DNA from: Bifidobacterium scardovii JCM 12489 = DSM 13734 | GTDB taxonomy: Bacteria; Actinomycetota; Actinomycetes; Actinomycetales; Bifidobacteriaceae | Length of the DNA: 64,000 bases | Reading direction: 5' to 3' | Assembly: GCF_001042635.1 (NCBI RefSeq) | Contig: NZ_AP012331.1 | Coordinates: forward strand, 310,001 to 374,000 | Part shown: piece by piece, positions 61,589 to 64,000 of the stretch | Layout: each line of letters begins with the position of its first letter | Numbering within the stretch: position 1 is the stretch's first letter | The notes under the pieces: generated by a model | What the model saw: the letters and a program-made list of their open reading frames with translations, nothing else | What the model was told of the DNA's origin: nothing | Databases searched by the model: none | Translations under genes and position numbers: made by a program

Positions 61589-63685
61589 GTGGCAACCAGC
61601 CAGAATCTTGAGGATATGAAGCTACCCGAGCTCAAGGAGCTCGCCAAGCAGATGGGACTTCGCGGCACCTCGACGATGCGCAAGCCCGATCTGCTCGCCA
61701 CGCTACAGGCCGCCCGTTCCGGTGGCGAGGCGCCGGCCGGCGTCAGCGTGCGCGCGCCCCGTACGGACGCCAAGGCGGCTTCCGCGCAGGAAGCGGCCCC
61801 GGCCAACACCGAATCTCCGGCCGCGGAAGCGGCTCCCTCCGCCCCGGCTCCGGCAAAGGCCGCCGAGCCCGCCGCGGAATCGCCGGCGAGCGAACCGGCC
61901 CAGGAACCGTCCGCGAAGCGCAAGCCGTCCCGCAAGGCGGAGCGCCCGGCAGGCCAGCCGGCGGCGCGTCATTCCGCCGCCGAACGGTCCGACGCCCCGG
62001 CGAAGGCCGCCGCCGAGCAGCCTTCCATCGATCTGCCCGAGGTCAAGGAATCCCGCCCCGCCAACACGCGCAAGCGCCGCCACGAAAGCGATGCCGGTGC
62101 CGCGCTGCTCGACGATCTGGGCTTGGACGCCGATAACGGCCGCCGCCGCAAGGTCGACAAGGAGGAATCCGTGCCGCGCCGCCGCCGCGATATGGCCGCG
62201 GACGAGGATCAGCCGCGTCGCCGCCGCCGTATGGCCGAGCCGGATGCCCCGGCCGAGGACACCGTGCGCGATCTGGACGATATTCTCGCGACCCTGCCGT
62301 CGCAGCACGACGCCAATCGCGCCGATCGCGACGATGACGCTCAGCCGGAGCGCGAGTTCACCCGCCGCAGCCGCAACCGTTCCGATCGCGGCAACGACCG
62401 TAACGACCGTGGCGACCGCAATGATCGCAATGACCGCCGTCAGCGCCGCCTGCGCGGGCGCGACCGCGATTACGAGGATCGCGACGAGCGCGAGACCCGC
62501 GACGTGCGCGACAACCGCCGCGAGGAGCCGCAGGAGGACCTTGTCCCGGTCGCCGGCATCGTCGACGTGCTCGACTCCTATGCGTTCGTGCGCACCTCCG
62601 GCTACCTGCCCGGTCCGAACGACGTGTACGTGTCCATGGGCCAGGTCAAGAAGTACGGTCTGCGCAAGGGCGACGCCGTGCACGGTTCGATCCGCGCGCC
62701 GCGCGAGGGCGACCGCCGCAACCAGCGCCAGAAGTTCGTGCCGCTGCAGTCCATCGACTCGATCAACGGCATGAGCGTCGAGGATGCGGCCAACCGCCCG
62801 CAGTTCGCCAAGCTCACCCCGCTGTATCCGCAGGAGCGCCTGAAGCAGGAGACCACGCCGAACAAGCTCACCGGCCGCATCATGGACATCGTGTCGCCGA
62901 TCGGCAAGGGCCAGCGCGGTCTGATCGTCTCTCCGCCGAAGGCCGGCAAGACGATCACGTTGCAGAACATCGCCAACGCGATCGCGACCAACAACCCCGA
63001 GGTGCATCTGATGGTTGTGCTGGTGGACGAGCGTCCCGAAGAGGTCACCGATATGGAGCGCACCGTGCAGGGCGAGGTCATCTCCTCGACCTTCGACCGC
63101 CCGGCCTCCGACCACACCACCGTCGCGGAGCTGGCCATCGAGCGCGCGAAGCGCCTTGTGGAGCTCGGCCAGGACGTGGTGGTGCTGCTCGACTCGATGA
63201 CCCGTCTGGCCCGCGCGTACAACATCGCCGCTCCGGCCTCCGGCCGTATCCTGTCCGGCGGCGTCGACGCGCAGGCGCTGTACCCGCCGAAGAAGTTCTT
63301 CGGTGCGGCCCGCAACATCGAGAACGGCGGCTCGCTGACGATTATTTCGTCCGCGCTGGTGGAAACCGGCTCGAAGATGGACGAGGTGATCTTCGAGGAG
63401 TTCAAGGGCACCGGCAACATGGAGCTGCGCCTGAGCCGTGAGCTGGCGGACAAGCGCCTGTTCCCGGCCATCGACATCAACGCCTCCGGCACCCGCCGCG
63501 AGGAGCTCATCACCGCGCCGGCCGAGCTTCCGGTCGTCTACCGCCTGCGCCGTCTGCTCGGCGGTCTGGAGCCCGAGCAGGCGTACCAGACGCTGGTGCC
63601 GCGCCTCAAGAAGGCGCCGACCAACCGCGACTTCCTCGCCGCCATCAGCCAGCAGGCCAACAGCAACGCCGTCAACGGCAACTGA
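61589..63685 (+). CDS. rho: Transcription termination factor Rho, with long charged N-terminal extension
   Basis: 698 aa, versus ~420 for E. coli Rho. The GTG at 61589 after aaggaaagg gives VATSQNLEDMKLPELKELAK, the Rho N-terminal helix bundle. Residues ~45-310 are Ala/Pro- then Arg/Asp/Asn-rich (RNRSDRGNDRNDRGDRNDR), the insertion typical of high-GC actinobacterial Rho, thought to bind RNA. The RNA-binding domain (VAGIVDVLDSYAFVRTSGYL) and the ATPase with P-loop SPPKAGKTITLQ (~452), VLVDERPEEVTDME and the Q-loop region LDSMTRLARAYN complete it. A hairpin terminator follows. Confidence 0.97.
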   Translation: MATSQNLEDMKLPELKELAKQMGLRGTSTMRKPDLLATLQAARSGGEAPAGVSVRAPRTDAKAASAQEAAPANTESPAAEAAPSAPAPAKAAEPAAESPASEPAQEPSAKRKPSRKAERPAGQPAARHSAAERSDAPAKAAAEQPSIDLPEVKESRPANTRKRRHESDAGAALLDDLGLDADNGRRRKVDKEESVPRRRRDMAADEDQPRRRRRMAEPDAPAEDTVRDLDDILATLPSQHDANRADRDDDAQPEREFTRRSRNRSDRGNDRNDRGDRNDRNDRRQRRLRGRDRDYEDRDERETRDVRDNRREEPQEDLVPVAGIVDVLDSYAFVRTSGYLPGPNDVYVSMGQVKKYGLRKGDAVHGSIRAPREGDRRNQRQKFVPLQSIDSINGMSVEDAANRPQFAKLTPLYPQERLKQETTPNKLTGRIMDIVSPIGKGQRGLIVSPPKAGKTITLQNIANAIATNNPEVHLMVVLVDERPEEVTDMERTVQGEVISSTFDRPASDHTTVAELAIERAKRLVELGQDVVVLLDSMTRLARAYNIAAPASGRILSGGVDAQALYPPKKFFGAARNIENGGSLTIISSALVETGSKMDEVIFEEFKGTGNMELRLSRELADKRLFPAIDINASGTRREELITAPAELPVVYRLRRLLGGLEPEQAYQTLVPRLKKAPTNRDFLAAISQQANSNAVNGN

Positions 63686-63710
63686 TCCGGCCGATTCGTC
63701 TGAATAGATA

Positions 63711-63747
63711 AAACCGGGGCTTCCTTCAGTGAGGGAAGCCCCGGTTT
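63711..63747 (+). terminator. Stem-loop terminator after rho
   Basis: 14-bp stem aaaccggggcttcc with 63734-63747, ending in ttt and a weak U-rich tail. Confidence 0.8.
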
Positions 63748-63767
63748 GCGTTGTATCGCTGTATGTT

Positions 63768-64000
63768 CCGGCTCCCCTCTCTGAGGCTGAGCCGTTAAGC
63801 AAACGCCGGAGGCGTTTGTAGGCGAAGGCGAACGACAGTGAGCAGATAAGGCTGCGGCCGTAAGGCCGTCCTTGATTGCGGACGAGATGTCGGCACAGCC
63901 GACTGAGGGGAGCAGGACACGATGGCTTGATATCAGGCGTAGCGGTAACGCTCCCCCTCAGGCCACTTCGTGGCCAGCTCCCCTCACGGAGGGGAGCCAG
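63768..64000. repeat. Two-hairpin elements with the extra module, second complete copy
   Basis: The plus copy contains the module with caaacgcc-gga-ggcgtttg and cggcc-gtaa-ggccg, then gtcggc-aca-gccgac and tgaggggagc. A minus copy (stem ggccac-gaa-gtggcc) ends at the window edge. It matches the 59.3-kb copy in layout, with compensatory changes in two stems. Confidence 0.85.

Overview
This is high-GC actinobacterial DNA, and the gene content points to a Bifidobacterium. It has two sortase-dependent pilus loci, an arabinan/arabino-oligosaccharide locus (four GH43 enzymes, LacI regulators and an ABC importer lacking its own ATPase), gatCAB, clpB behind a HAIR operator, a DUF2469 gene and a Rho with a long Arg/Asp/Asn-rich extension. 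I saw no rRNA, tRNA or CRISPR array, and I do not name a species.

Layout. 1-5.9 kb: pilus locus 1 (large adhesin cut by the left edge and out of frame at an 8-bp tandem duplication, major pilin, class C sortase). 6.0-6.8 kb: aquaporin/glycerol facilitator. 7.1-20.3 kb: arabinan locus. Two reverse-strand GH43 paralogues (one cytoplasmic, one lipoprotein) face a two-part GH43, a LacI regulator, a compact GH43, a binding protein with two permeases, and a second LacI gene that is frameshifted. Paired palindromic operators overlap three TTGNNN-N17-TAtnnT promoters. 21-23.3 kb: GluQ-RS and a YggS-type PLP protein. 23.5-30.9 kb: pilus locus 2 (class C sortase, 1,318-residue lectin/vWA/Cna-B adhesin, major pilin, strong terminator). 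30.9-32.1 kb: an AT-rich orphan with PIN-like motifs. 32.8-36.2 kb: an HTH protein whose gene carries a run of ten G, an FAH-family enzyme and an AEC permease. 36.4-43.9 kb: clpB, a copper ATPase with cupredoxin-like and YHS ends, csoR and rmuC. 44.5-48.3 kb: a PRTase-like protein, a SPOUT methyltransferase and an ABC exporter. 48.6-54.3 kb: an accessory zone with two long 52-bp repeat arrays, a decayed IS5-family element, an intact IS3-family element and an AbiEi-like gene. 54.3-63.7 kb: gatCAB, GNAT-DUF2469, an FAD oxidoreductase and rho.

The intergenic DNA is unusually structured, with three dispersed families. (i) A two-hairpin element in about eleven places, whose second stem varies with compensatory changes and mostly keeps a GCGNAGC apex. 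(ii) Three ~107-119 bp elements with near-perfect 16-18 bp terminal inverted repeats and divergent cores. (iii) Three arrays of a degenerate ~52-bp unit with internal hairpins (34.7-35.3, 48.65-49.4 and 53.2-54.3 kb). Together with two candidate phase-variable sequences (8-bp duplication in the adhesin, G10 in the HTH gene), these are the most unusual parts of the window.

How it works together: arabino-oligosaccharides would be released outside by the lipoprotein GH43, imported by the ABC system and trimmed inside by the soluble GH43 enzymes under LacI control. Each class C sortase would polymerise its neighbouring LPXTG pilin and attach the large adhesin. CsoR would control copper export.
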